Part shown: positions 23,670 to 31,706 of the stretch, in pieces
How the letters are laid out: the number at the start of each line of letters is the position of its first letter
How positions within the stretch are numbered: the stretch's first letter is position 1
Assembly: GCA_035649235.1 (NCBI GenBank)
Contig: DASRJX010000108.1
Span: 1 to 35,802 of the forward strand
Length of the DNA: 35,802 nucleotides
From: DASRJX01 sp035649235
GTDB taxonomy: Bacteria > Acidobacteriota > Polarisedimenticolia > Gp22-AA2
Direction: 5' to 3'
Position numbers and translations under genes: made by a program
The notes under the pieces: generated by a model
What the model was told of the DNA's origin: nothing
Seen by the model: only the letters and a program-made list of their open reading frames with translations
The model's database searches: none

Positions 23670-25247
23670 GTGAGATTCCTGCGCGACTACGGCGTCGGCC
23701 TGGGCGCGTTCCTGGGCGTGCTCGGGCTCATCCTGACGAGCATCGTCCCGGAGAAGCGGAGCTACGGCCTCACCATAGCCGCGTTCGGGCTCCTCCTGCT
23801 GGTGGCGGGGGCGGTCCTCGATCGCGTCCGCATCGCGGCGGCGCTCCGCGGCCGGGCGGCGCGCGCTGCCGGGGCGAGCGTCGGGTACACGCTCACCGTC
23901 GTGGCCGTCGTCATCCTGGCGAACTTCCTCGCCGGGCGCCACAACCGCCGCTTCGACCTGACGGAGAACCACGAGTTCTCGCTCAGCGAGCAGACCCTGA
24001 AGGTGCTCGAGTCGCTGCCGCGGGAGGTCGCCATCACCAGCTTCTCGCGCGAGACCGACCCGGGGCGCCAGAAGCTGCAGGACCTGCTGTCGGAGTACGG
24101 CTACCGCAGCCGCAAGCTGACGGTCAAGTACATCGATCCCGACAAGAACCCCGGCGAGGTGCGGCGCTACAACGTCACCGAGCTGGGCACCATCGTCATG
24201 GAGAGCGGCAAGCAGGAGACACGGATCACGACCTCGGACGAGGAGGCGCTCACCAACGCGCTCATCAAGGTGACCAGCGACAAGGAGCGCATCCTCTACG
24301 CGACGACCGGCCACGGCGAGCACGATCTGGCCGACACCGGCCGCGACGGCCTTTCGGCCCTCAAGTCCGCACTCGAGAAGCAGGCCTACGTGGTGAAGCC
24401 CCTGGTCCTGAACCAGGGCGTCCCGGCCGACGCTTCGGCGGTCCTCATCGCCGGGCCCAGGAAGCCGTTCCTCGAGGCCGAGGTCAAGATGGTGGGTGAC
24501 TACCTCGATCGCGGCGGCCGGCTCTTCCTGATGCAGGACCCGGACGCCGATCCCGGCTTCTCGGACGTCCTGGCGAAGTACGGTGCGGCGGTGCGCAAGG
24601 ACGTCGTGATCGACAAGGTCTCGCAGCTGTTCGGCGGCGACGCGAGGATCCCGATGGTGCCCGGCGACGGCTACGATCGGGTCCACCCGATCACCAAGAA
24701 CTTCGACTACCAGACCATCTACCCCATGGCCTCGTCGATCGATCTCAAGCAGCCGGCGCCCGCGGGCGTCACGACGACCGCGTTGGCGCACACCTCCGAG
24801 CTCTCCTGGGGCGAGACGAGCCAGGAGGAGTTCCGGAGCGGGCGCATCCAGATGAACGACGGGGTCGACACGCGGGGGCCGATCACCGTGGGCGCGGCCC
24901 TGGAGCGCAAGTCGGCCACCGAGGCCGAGGCCTCCAAACCAGAGGGGGACGCCTCGAAGCCCGCAGGCTCGGGCGGCGACAGCCGCATCGTGCTCTTCGG
25001 AGACGCCGACTTCGCCGGCAACAACTACGTCAATTCGGGAGGCAACGGCGACCTCGCCCTCAACGGGATCGCCTGGCTGGTTGAGCAGGGGGAGCTGATT
25101 TCCATCCGTCCCAGGAACTCGACGCCGCGCATCGCGATCCTCTCTCCCGCACAGGTCTTCTACTACTTCTGGACCATCGTCGCCGTGGCGCCCATCGCCA
25201 TCGCGCTCAGCGGCGTGGTCATCTGGTGGCGCCGCAAGCGCCTCTAG
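23670..25247 (+). CDS. GldG-like ABC auxiliary protein
   Basis: A 525-residue protein with two N-terminal helices (about 11-27 and 30-48), a third at about 70-90, a large external domain and one C-terminal helix (about 498-518) ending WWRRKRL. RRFDLTENHEFSLSEQTLKVL is the hallmark opening of the GldG/ABC_transp_aux domain; GHGEHDL and LFLMQDPDADPGF follow. In such systems this subunit is thought to form the periplasmic part of the exporter. An Ala/Glu/Ser-rich linker (about 414-435) is low in complexity. The start is the GTG at 23670 with GGAGAG upstream. Confidence 0.92.
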   Translation: MRFLRDYGVGLGAFLGVLGLILTSIVPEKRSYGLTIAAFGLLLLVAGAVLDRVRIAAALRGRAARAAGASVGYTLTVVAVVILANFLAGRHNRRFDLTENHEFSLSEQTLKVLESLPREVAITSFSRETDPGRQKLQDLLSEYGYRSRKLTVKYIDPDKNPGEVRRYNVTELGTIVMESGKQETRITTSDEEALTNALIKVTSDKERILYATTGHGEHDLADTGRDGLSALKSALEKQAYVVKPLVLNQGVPADASAVLIAGPRKPFLEAEVKMVGDYLDRGGRLFLMQDPDADPGFSDVLAKYGAAVRKDVVIDKVSQLFGGDARIPMVPGDGYDRVHPITKNFDYQTIYPMASSIDLKQPAPAGVTTTALAHTSELSWGETSQEEFRSGRIQMNDGVDTRGPITVGAALERKSATEAEASKPEGDASKPAGSGGDSRIVLFGDADFAGNNYVNSGGNGDLALNGIAWLVEQGELISIRPRNSTPRIAILSPAQVFYYFWTIVAVAPIAIALSGVVIWWRRKRL

Positions 25248-25261
25248 AGACTTCTGAGACC

Positions 25262-26758
25262 GTGACGATCAAGCCCGGTCCCGCGATCGCCGCCATCCTT
25301 CTCGTCGGCCTCGGCTCCTGGGCCTACTTCAAGGAGTTCCGGGGCGCCGGGGAGCGTCAGAAGGCCGAGGCGGCCAAGGACAAGCCGCTCCAGTTCGAGC
25401 GCTCCGATCTCAAGGCGATCGTCATCCGGAACGCCGGCGGAACGCTGCGACTGGAGAGATCCGGGGAGGCCTGGTCGCTGACGGCCCCGCTCGCGAGCCC
25501 GGCGGACCGGGACACGGTCGAGGGTCTGCTGGCCTCCCTCGAGACGGGGCGCATCGAGCGGCGGCTCGGCGAGGTCGCCGACCGGAAAACGTACGGACTC
25601 GATCCGCCCGGAGTCTCCCTCACCCTGGAGATGGCGGCAGGCACCCCGCAGGAGATCGGTCTCGGGGACACGAACCCGATCGGCGGCAGCGTCTACGCGC
25701 TCCTGCCGGGCGGCCGGGAGATCGCCGTCGTCAGCGCCTCGCTGGGGGACGCGGCCAAGAAGGACCTGCTCGGCCTGCGGGACAAGTCCCTCCTGGCGGT
25801 CGATCCCTGGAAGGTCAAGAACCTGACCATCGAACGCGGCCACGAGACGATCGTCCTTCTCAAGCCGGACGACGGCTGGAAGATCGAGCGGCCGATCGAG
25901 GCGCCCGCCGACGGCCCGACGGTCACCGATCTCCTGAGCGCCCTGGAGCGGATGCGCGCCTACCGGTTCGTGACGGAGAAGCCGGGGCCGGCCGACCTGA
26001 AGTCCTACGGGCTCGAGCCGCCCGCCGCCCGCGTGACGCTGCTGCAGGAAGGCTGGGACACCTCGAAGACGATCCTGTTCGGCAAGGAGGAGGCTGCGTC
26101 GCGCTACGCCGCCACGGTCGGCCGCGATCCGGTCGTGACGGTCGGCTCCGACATCTGGCCGAAGCTGACGACCTCGCTGGCCGACTTGAGGCGGAAGGAC
26201 CTGCTCGCCGTCAACGAGTATCGCACCACCTCGCTGACGGCGGCGCTGGAGGGCCGGGATGCGCTGGTCCTGGCCAAGCAGAAGGACGGCGCCTGGAGCG
26301 CCTCCGGCCTGGCCAGGGGACCGGTCAAGGCGGATACCGTCGACTCCCTGCTGCGATCGATAGCCGAGCTCAAGGCAGTGGCGTTCGACGACCGGCCGAC
26401 GGAGGCGCTGCGGACGTCGCTCTCGAAGCATCCCGCCCTCGACCTGACGCTGGAGCAGGAGGCGGAGACCGAGGGTGGATTGCCGCGCCGGCAGCACCTG
26501 GTCGCTGGCTCGCCCATGAAGGATGGTCGCATGCAGGTGCGCGACATGGCCTGGAAGCCAGTAGCACTCGTCGACGGCGGCGTGCTGGCGAGGATCAGGG
26601 CGCAGCTGGACGCCGTCGTGGCGGAAACGTCGGCCGCCGCCGCGGCACCATCCGCTCCCGGGGCCGCCGCGCCCGGGGCTCCCGCGCCGGGGGCCGCAGC
26701 ACCCTCCGACGAGACGCCCAAAGGCGGATCCGAGCCCCCGGGACGGCCGCGCGACTGA
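25262..26758 (+). CDS. DUF4340 domain protein, exporter partner
   Basis: A 498-residue protein with one N-terminal helix (about 8-24) and a repeated beta-rich module. LKAIVIRNAGGTLRLERSGE, KTYGLDPPGVSLTL and the second copy VKNLTIERGHETIVLLK with KSYGLEPPAARVTL show two or more DUF4340-type units, each with the YGLxPP element. DUF4340 genes regularly follow GldG-like genes. The start is the GTG at 25262, 14 bases after the previous stop; an in-frame GTG at 25226 would overlap that gene. The last 40 residues are an Ala/Pro/Gly-rich tail (26635-26715). Its last 655 bases are also covered by an open frame on the minus strand. Confidence 0.88.
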   Translation: MTIKPGPAIAAILLVGLGSWAYFKEFRGAGERQKAEAAKDKPLQFERSDLKAIVIRNAGGTLRLERSGEAWSLTAPLASPADRDTVEGLLASLETGRIERRLGEVADRKTYGLDPPGVSLTLEMAAGTPQEIGLGDTNPIGGSVYALLPGGREIAVVSASLGDAAKKDLLGLRDKSLLAVDPWKVKNLTIERGHETIVLLKPDDGWKIERPIEAPADGPTVTDLLSALERMRAYRFVTEKPGPADLKSYGLEPPAARVTLLQEGWDTSKTILFGKEEAASRYAATVGRDPVVTVGSDIWPKLTTSLADLRRKDLLAVNEYRTTSLTAALEGRDALVLAKQKDGAWSASGLARGPVKADTVDSLLRSIAELKAVAFDDRPTEALRTSLSKHPALDLTLEQEAETEGGLPRRQHLVAGSPMKDGRMQVRDMAWKPVALVDGGVLARIRAQLDAVVAETSAAAAAPSAPGAAAPGAPAPGAAAPSDETPKGGSEPPGRPRD

Positions 26759-29700
26759 CGGCCGGGCTGCGGGCGGCCGATCTCCTCCAGCATCCTGCGC
26801 GCCTCCTCGTCGCCGGGATCCTGTCCCAGGACCTCCCTCAATTGCTCCGCGGCTTCGGCGACCCGGCCGCGGAGTCGCAGCACCGCGGCGAGGTTGAACC
26901 GCGCGTCCGCGTTCAGAGGATCGAGCCGCAGGGCCTCCCGGTAGCGCGCCTCCGCGCCCTCGAGGTCGCCGCGGCGGCGCAGGGCGAGGCCGAGGTTGGC
27001 CTGGGCCGCCGCCAGGAGCGGATCGTCGCGCGTGGCGTCCAGGAGCTCGCGCTCCGCCCCCTCACGATCTCCGGTCCGGAGCAGCACCGCCCCGAGGTTG
27101 CTGCGTGCCTGCCCGAAGCCCGGAGCTGCCAGGAGCGCTGTCTCGAACGCCTGACGCGCCTCCTCCAGGCGGCCGTCGTCGGCGAGACAAAGCCCGAGGG
27201 CGTTCCAGGCCGGGGCCAGGCCCGGATCGCGGGCCACCGCTTCCCGGAAGGCGACCTCGGCGGGGGCTGTGAGTCCCGCGCCGCGGTACGCCTGTCCGAG
27301 GAGGAAGTGGGTGGTGGCGCTTCCTGGCGAGGCGGCGGCCGCCGTGGCCAGGGTCGCGGCCGCCTCCGTGAACCGTCCGCCGCGCAGCGCCTCGAGGCCG
27401 GCGGCGAGGTGCGGCTCGCGAAGGGCGAGGAGGTCGGCTTCCTGCAGGCTGTCCGCGATGAGCAGGCGGGCCTCGCGCGAGCGTAGACGCTGGCGCAACT
27501 GCGCGACGAACGAGGGATCAACCGATGCGCCGGGCGGGAGATACGCCAGCACCGATTCCCGGTGGCGCTGCAGTGCGCTCACCTGAACGCGCAGCGTGTC
27601 GGTGAAGAGAGCGAGCGGAGCCCGCCACTCGAGGTAGAGGTCGTCGTCGGTGTGGCGACGGGCCCCGTCGGCCAGGCCGGCCAGCCCCCGCGGTCCGGCG
27701 ACGAACCGCGTCAGGAGATCGGCGGCGCTGTCCACCCCGGCGCGCTTCAGGTCCTCGCGCACCGCGGGCGCCGCCCCCTCGAGGCGCTGCGGGTCGATGT
27801 GCAGGGGGGCGGTGCCGGCCACCAGGAAGTAATCCCCGCCGCCGGCGGACTCCTCCCAGAGCGTGGCCTCCGGAAAGACCTCGAGGAACGAGCGGACGAT
27901 GCCGCCCAGGTCGCGCGGCTCGATCCGGTAGGCCTGCAGCCACTGGCAGAAGAGCCCTCCCTGGCGCAGGCGCCGCCGCACCAGGCGGTAGAAGTCGGCC
28001 GTGAACAGGTTGGCCACGCCCGCGACCCAGGGGTTGGAGGGCTGGGAGATCACGACGTCATACTGATCGTCGCGGGACAGCAGCCGGGCGCGGGCGTCAT
28101 CGAGCACCAGATCGAGGCGCGGATCGTCGAGCGCTCCTCCGTTGATCTCCGAGAAGAGCGCCGCCGCGGCCGGGACCGCCCGGGCGATCTCCAGGACGCG
28201 CACGCTGCCGAGAGGGTGGCGCTCCGCCGCGCCGACGGTCACGCCGCTCGCCAGTCCGACGACGAGGACATCCCGCGGCGCGGCGTGGAGCAGGAGCGGC
28301 AGATGGGCCGCGAGGATCTGCGTCGCCATGTCGGCCCCGCTGCTGGCCTCCGTTCTGCCGTTGATCTGCAGCGACAGGATCCCCGAACGGGCCTGGCGCA
28401 CCGTGACCAGGCCGTCGCCGTCCTCGCGTTCGAAGAGGATCTCGCCGCGCGCCCGGACCGCCTCCGGGAGCGGGTGGTCGGCGAGGGCGGCGCGGTAGAC
28501 GGGGCCGTAGAGAAAGCCCCCGCCGGAGATGAGATCGCGGTCCCAGGCAGGGAGCGCGACCAGGGATCCGGCCGCCGCCGTGGCCAGGATCGGCAGCGCG
28601 CGGAGTCGGGGTTGCAGGAGGAGGCAGAGCAGGAGCGCGGCCGCTCCGGCCAGCGCCAGGCTCGTCCGCGTCCCGACACGTGGCACGAGCAGGAAGCCGG
28701 CGGCGAGGAACCCCAGAGCCGAGCCGCAGGTGGAAGCGGCGTAGACACCGCCGGCGGCGCGCTCGAATCCGCGCCGCTCGGAGGCGCAGGCGACGAGCAG
28801 CGGGAGGCAGGCGCCCTGGGCCATCGCGGGGAGGAGGAGCAGCGCGAACGCGACGGCGAACTGGGCCAGCAGGGCGGCGACGGGGGAGCGCTCGAACAGC
28901 AGGCTCAGGATCGGAGCCAGGCGGGGGAGCGCGCCGAGCAGCGGCAGGACGAGTAGCGAGGTCGCTCCGACGGTCCAGGCGGCGAGGGCGGCGTTGCGGC
29001 GCGCGCGCGCCCGGTCGGCGGCACCGCGCGCGGCAAACAGGAGAGGGCCGAGGCCCAGCCCGAGGAGGCTCGCCGCGAGGGTCAGCCCCAGCGCATAGAC
29101 CGACGAGCCGAAGGCGAACGTCATGGCCCGGCTCCAGCCGAACTGGAGGGTCGCCCCGATCGCTCCGGAGAGGGCCGCCAGCATCCCCGGCCGCAGGCCG
29201 CGAACCGGCGGGGTTCTCTCCGGGGCGTCCGGCTCCCGTCGGGGAGGCGAGTCCGCGCCGCGTCGCGCGCTGACGATGGCGAGGGCGGCCGCGGCCGCGT
29301 TGAGCACGGCGGCGGCCACGAAGGTCCTGCGGGTGCCGAGCAGCGGCAGGAGCAGGAACGAGCCGGCGAGGGCGCCGATGGCCGCGGCCACGGTGTTCGC
29401 CCCGTAGAGCAGGGCGACGCCGCGCGCGCTCCGATCGCGCGGGCGGGAGGCCACGAGGACGGGGAAGGTCGCCCCCATCATCGCCGTAGGAGGCAACAGG
29501 ACCAGCGCCGCGAGGGCCGCGCGCAACATGACGAGCGGCGCGCCGTCCGGGAGGCGGGGCCCCAGCACCAGGACCGCCCGCTCCGTGAGGGATGCGATCG
29601 CCGGGCTCAAGAGCCCCCACACGGCGATCCCGGCCTCCAGCCACGCGTAAGTCCGGAGCGGGGTCCGGATTCGCTCCACCGCGCGGCCTCCCAGAGCGGA

Positions 29701-29847
29701 TCCTCCCGCAAGACCCGCGAGGAAGACGGTCAGGACGATCGCGAGGGACGGGAGCGATCCTCCGAGGCTCTGCCCCAGGGCGCGCGACCACGCCACTTCG
29801 TGGATCAACCCGGCGGCGCCCGACAGGACGTAGGCGAGGACGATCAA
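26104..29847 (-). CDS. Membrane/spermidine synthase-like/TPR fusion protein; 3' boundary uncertain
   Basis: Residues about 1-430 hold roughly a dozen hydrophobic helices (from IVLAYVLSGAAGLIHEVAWS); about 440-700 resemble spermidine synthase (DVLVVGLASGVTVGAAERHP, VRVLEIARAV, DDQYDVVISQPSNPWVAGVA); about 815-1022 hold tandem TPRs (ATTHFLLGQAYRGAG, PAWNALGLCLADDGRLEEA). Such fused MFS/SpeE proteins are common, and whether they make polyamines is doubtful. The TTG start at 29847 overlaps the preceding stop (TTGA). The TPR part ends near 26770, but no stop occurs until 26104, so the frame runs 655 bases antisense to the DUF4340 gene. That tail is Ala/Pro-rich antisense sequence and is probably not conserved protein. 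The plausible native end is about 26760, with a lost stop, or the genes truly overlap. Confidence 0.8.
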   Translation of the reverse strand: MIVLAYVLSGAAGLIHEVAWSRALGQSLGGSLPSLAIVLTVFLAGLAGGSALGGRAVERIRTPLRTYAWLEAGIAVWGLLSPAIASLTERAVLVLGPRLPDGAPLVMLRAALAALVLLPPTAMMGATFPVLVASRPRDRSARGVALLYGANTVAAAIGALAGSFLLLPLLGTRRTFVAAAVLNAAAAALAIVSARRGADSPPRREPDAPERTPPVRGLRPGMLAALSGAIGATLQFGWSRAMTFAFGSSVYALGLTLAASLLGLGLGPLLFAARGAADRARARRNAALAAWTVGATSLLVLPLLGALPRLAPILSLLFERSPVAALLAQFAVAFALLLLPAMAQGACLPLLVACASERRGFERAAGGVYAASTCGSALGFLAAGFLLVPRVGTRTSLALAGAAALLLCLLLQPRLRALPILATAAAGSLVALPAWDRDLISGGGFLYGPVYRAALADHPLPEAVRARGEILFEREDGDGLVTVRQARSGILSLQINGRTEASSGADMATQILAAHLPLLLHAAPRDVLVVGLASGVTVGAAERHPLGSVRVLEIARAVPAAAALFSEINGGALDDPRLDLVLDDARARLLSRDDQYDVVISQPSNPWVAGVANLFTADFYRLVRRRLRQGGLFCQWLQAYRIEPRDLGGIVRSFLEVFPEATLWEESAGGGDYFLVAGTAPLHIDPQRLEGAAPAVREDLKRAGVDSAADLLTRFVAGPRGLAGLADGARRHTDDDLYLEWRAPLALFTDTLRVQVSALQRHRESVLAYLPPGASVDPSFVAQLRQRLRSREARLLIADSLQEADLLALREPHLAAGLEALRGGRFTEAAATLATAAAASPGSATTHFLLGQAYRGAGLTAPAEVAFREAVARDPGLAPAWNALGLCLADDGRLEEARQAFETALLAAPGFGQARSNLGAVLLRTGDREGAERELLDATRDDPLLAAAQANLGLALRRRGDLEGAEARYREALRLDPLNADARFNLAAVLRLRGRVAEAAEQLREVLGQDPGDEEARRMLEEIGRPQPGRQSRGRPGGSDPPLGVSSEGAAAPGAGAPGAAAPGADGAAAAADVSATTASSCALILASTPPSTSATGFQAMSRTCMRPSFMGEPATRCCRRGNPPSVSASCSSVRSRAGCFESDVRSASVGRSSNATALSSAIDRSRESTVSALTGPLARPEALQAPSFCLARTSASRPSSAAVSEVVRYSLTASRSFRLKSASEVVSFGQMSEPTVTTGSRPTVAA

Positions 29848-30428
29848 CGCGACTTCGGCTCGGTGCGCACCAGCAGGATGCGGGAGAGCGATTCCTCCGG
29901 CCAGTCGTCCTTGGCCTCCGCCCCCAGCACGAGGGGGAATTCCCGCGTGGCGCCTGAGAGGGTGGCGGCGAAGCGGGGCGGGAAGAGTCCGTCGCCGCCG
30001 TACAGCTCTGTGGCCGCATACTCGCGCACCTTGCCGTCGCGGAGCGTCAGGCGCACTCTCGCCGCGCGCTCGCCGGGCGGATAGGAGAGGGCGATCTCCC
30101 GGATCTTCGACATCTTGATCCGGGAATAGTCCGCCAGCCGCACGCAGCGGCACTCCTGCCGGCGATCCACGATCTCCAGCCTCTCGCCGGTCGGCGATTC
30201 GGAGCGCGGCGCCGCCCGGTGCCTGTAGATGGTCTCGAAGTGGACGAAGAACACGTTCTCGGCGACGAGGCCGCGCTCGCCACGTGCTGCGGAGTAGAGA
30301 TAGATGAGAGGTCCGCTTCCCGGCCCGCGCGCGGCGGCCAGGGCCGGATGTCGAGTCGACGCCAGCAGGAGCAGGGCCGCGGCCAGGGCGCGCCGGAGAG
30401 CCGCCTTCGGGAGATGCTGCGAGGTCAC
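29844..30428 (-). CDS. Hypothetical exported protein
   Basis: A 194-residue protein, not recognised. Residues 1-33 read as a signal peptide (MTSQHLPKAALRRALAAALL... to LAAARG). The mature part looks beta-rich: a GLVAENVFFVHFETIYRHR strand, RRQECRCVRLADYSRIKMSK with two close cysteines, and VRLTLRDGKVREYAATELYG, which resembles SH3-like or DUF6982-like strands of the neighbouring gene. The start is the GTG at 30428, overlapping the stop of the preceding gene (GTGA), and its own stop overlaps the next start (TTGA). This places it firmly in the four-gene minus-strand unit. Confidence 0.7.
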   Translation of the reverse strand: MTSQHLPKAALRRALAAALLLLASTRHPALAAARGPGSGPLIYLYSAARGERGLVAENVFFVHFETIYRHRAAPRSESPTGERLEIVDRRQECRCVRLADYSRIKMSKIREIALSYPPGERAARVRLTLRDGKVREYAATELYGGDGLFPPRFAATLSGATREFPLVLGAEAKDDWPEESLSRILLVRTEPKSR

Positions 30429-30919
30429 TCGCGCAGGAGCTGGATGTTCACGAGCGCCGAGCTGAGGACGTAGATCTTCTCGTTGTTGTCCTCCGGGTCG
30501 GCCGGGATCAGGTAGAAGCCCGAACGGCTGGGATCGTAATCGCTGGTGTAGCCCAGGATCTTTTCGCCGTCGTAGAACTCCAGGACCGTCTTGACGTACA
30601 CCCCTTCGGGGGGACGGTTGACGTCGCCGGCCGGGAAGAAGGGGACGCGGCCCCGGTGGCGGTCCTTCCGGCCCCAGGTCTTGACGTGGAACAGCGCCTT
30701 CAGCTCCTCGAGACGGATTTCCTGGGAGGAGGCGACCTCCCCCTTCCGCAGGACCAGGTGGAAGGACTCGCGTCCGGGGTGGAAATCGCGCGAGAAGCCC
30801 TTGAACACCTGTCCATCCTTGGTATGGGCCACCAGCTTGGTGCCGGCCTCGCCGCGCTCGCGCTGGGCCGTCGCCACCTTGCTGCTGGTCTCGCCGCGCT
30901 CGCGCTGGGGAGTCGCCAC
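30425..30919 (-). CDS. Hypothetical protein with duplicated DUF6982-like domain
   Basis: A 164-residue soluble protein. The body contains two copies of a small beta-domain: LVAHTKDGQVFKGFSRDFHP with SFHLVLRKGE, and VLEFYDGEKILGYTSDYDP with GFYLIPADPEDNNEKIYVLS. The pattern (DG-x-KG-x-DF-P then FHL) resembles what I recall as DUF6982, found with PilZ and regulatory proteins; function unknown. The N-terminus holds a duplicated 14-residue unit, (V)AT-P/A-QRERGE, encoded by a 42-base repeat. The start GTG could be at 30919 or at the second copy. It begins 13 bases after the small membrane protein gene. Confidence 0.65.
   Translation of the reverse strand: MATPQRERGETSSKVATAQRERGEAGTKLVAHTKDGQVFKGFSRDFHPGRESFHLVLRKGEVASSQEIRLEELKALFHVKTWGRKDRHRGRVPFFPAGDVNRPPEGVYVKTVLEFYDGEKILGYTSDYDPSRSGFYLIPADPEDNNEKIYVLSSALVNIQLLRE
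30849..30919 (-). repeat. 42-base tandem duplication at the 5' end of the DUF6982-like gene
   Basis: Bases 30849-30877 and 30891-30919 match almost exactly, offset by 42 bases (14 codons), encoding ATPQRERGE and ATAQRERGE. Being in frame, the duplication adds residues without breaking the gene and moves or doubles a possible GTG start. Confidence 0.7.
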
Positions 30920-30932
30920 GGGCTGCCTCGGG

Positions 30933-31175
30933 TCAGTATCCGAGTTCTGGGAAGAACGCTCTCAGGACGACCTTGGCGAACAGGAGCAGGGCGATCGGGA
31001 TGCCGAGGAGCACGACGATCTGGAGCAGCGCCGATCGCAAAGGGAGCGGCTCCGAGGGCTCGAGCGCCGGTCTTCCACCGGGCGCCGCCCCGCCGCTGCT
31101 GCCGCGCTGCGTCTGTCCGCCTCTTGCCAAGGTAGGATGCGTCTCCAGCCCGATCAACCGCGTTTTATACCACAT
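30933..31175 (-). CDS. Small single-pass membrane protein
   Basis: An 80-residue protein, not recognised. A Gly/Pro/Ser-rich N-terminal part (to about residue 44) is followed by one helix (about 48-70, ALLQIVVLLGIPIALLLFAK) and a short tail ending FFPELGY. The ATG at 31175 has GGAG 7 bases upstream. It leads the four-gene minus-strand unit and is divergent from the CBS-korAB unit. The same frame is open far upstream across korAB but that is a strand shadow of korAB. Confidence 0.55.
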   Translation of the reverse strand: MWYKTRLIGLETHPTLARGGQTQRGSSGGAAPGGRPALEPSEPLPLRSALLQIVVLLGIPIALLLFAKVVLRAFFPELGY

Positions 31176-31236
31176 CAGTCGACTCCACAGGGACACGAAA
31201 ATGATGTAGAGTCGATTACTCTTGGAGGTGTCGGGA

Positions 31237-31704
31237 GTGGACATCGAAGACGCGCTTCGCTGGGAGCGGCTGGGAAGTCTCGATCTGCCGCAGCCGGCGT
31301 CGGTGACCTCGGGCACGAGCCTGGGGGAGACCCTGAGCGTGATGCGCGCCTCGGGAGGAGGTGCGGTCCTGGTCTGCCGGGACGGCCGGATCGTCGGCAT
31401 CTTCACGGAGCGGGACGTCCTCAACAAGGTGTTCCCCGGGCCGGTCGACGAGTCGCAGCCGATCGACGCCCTCATGACGGCGCGACCCGCCGTCCTGACT
31501 CTGGAAGCCACGATCGGCGAGGCGGTGCGGCTCATGACCGAGCACGGATACCGCAACGTTCCGCTGGTCGACGCCGACGGGGCCTGTGCCGGCATGATCG
31601 CGGCGCGGGACATCGTGCAGTACGTGGCGGAGCACTTTCCGACCGAGGTCGCGAACCTGCCGCCCAGCCTGGAACAGGAGTTCAGCACCAAGGAGGGGGC
31701 CTGA
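31237..31704 (+). CDS. CBS-pair protein upstream of korA
   Basis: A 155-residue protein made of two CBS domains (about 17-70 and 78-135). The typical CBS end GRIVGIFTERDVLNKV and the second ACAGMIAARDIVQYV are visible. CBS pairs bind adenine nucleotides such as AMP, ATP or S-adenosylmethionine and control a partner. The start is the GTG at 31237, with GGAGG 8 bases upstream; in-frame TTG 31222 and GTG 31228 are alternatives. korA begins 2 bases after its stop, so regulation of the oxidoreductase by energy charge is a reasonable inference. A second CBS protein follows korB. Confidence 0.85.
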   Translation: MDIEDALRWERLGSLDLPQPASVTSGTSLGETLSVMRASGGGAVLVCRDGRIVGIFTERDVLNKVFPGPVDESQPIDALMTARPAVLTLEATIGEAVRLMTEHGYRNVPLVDADGACAGMIAARDIVQYVAEHFPTEVANLPPSLEQEFSTKEGA

Positions 31705-31706
31705 GG

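Noticed and set aside
23595..24791. 398-codon minus-strand frame inside the GldG-like gene
   Set aside because: Antisense shadow of a well-supported gene, with shadow-type composition and no ribosome site or domain.
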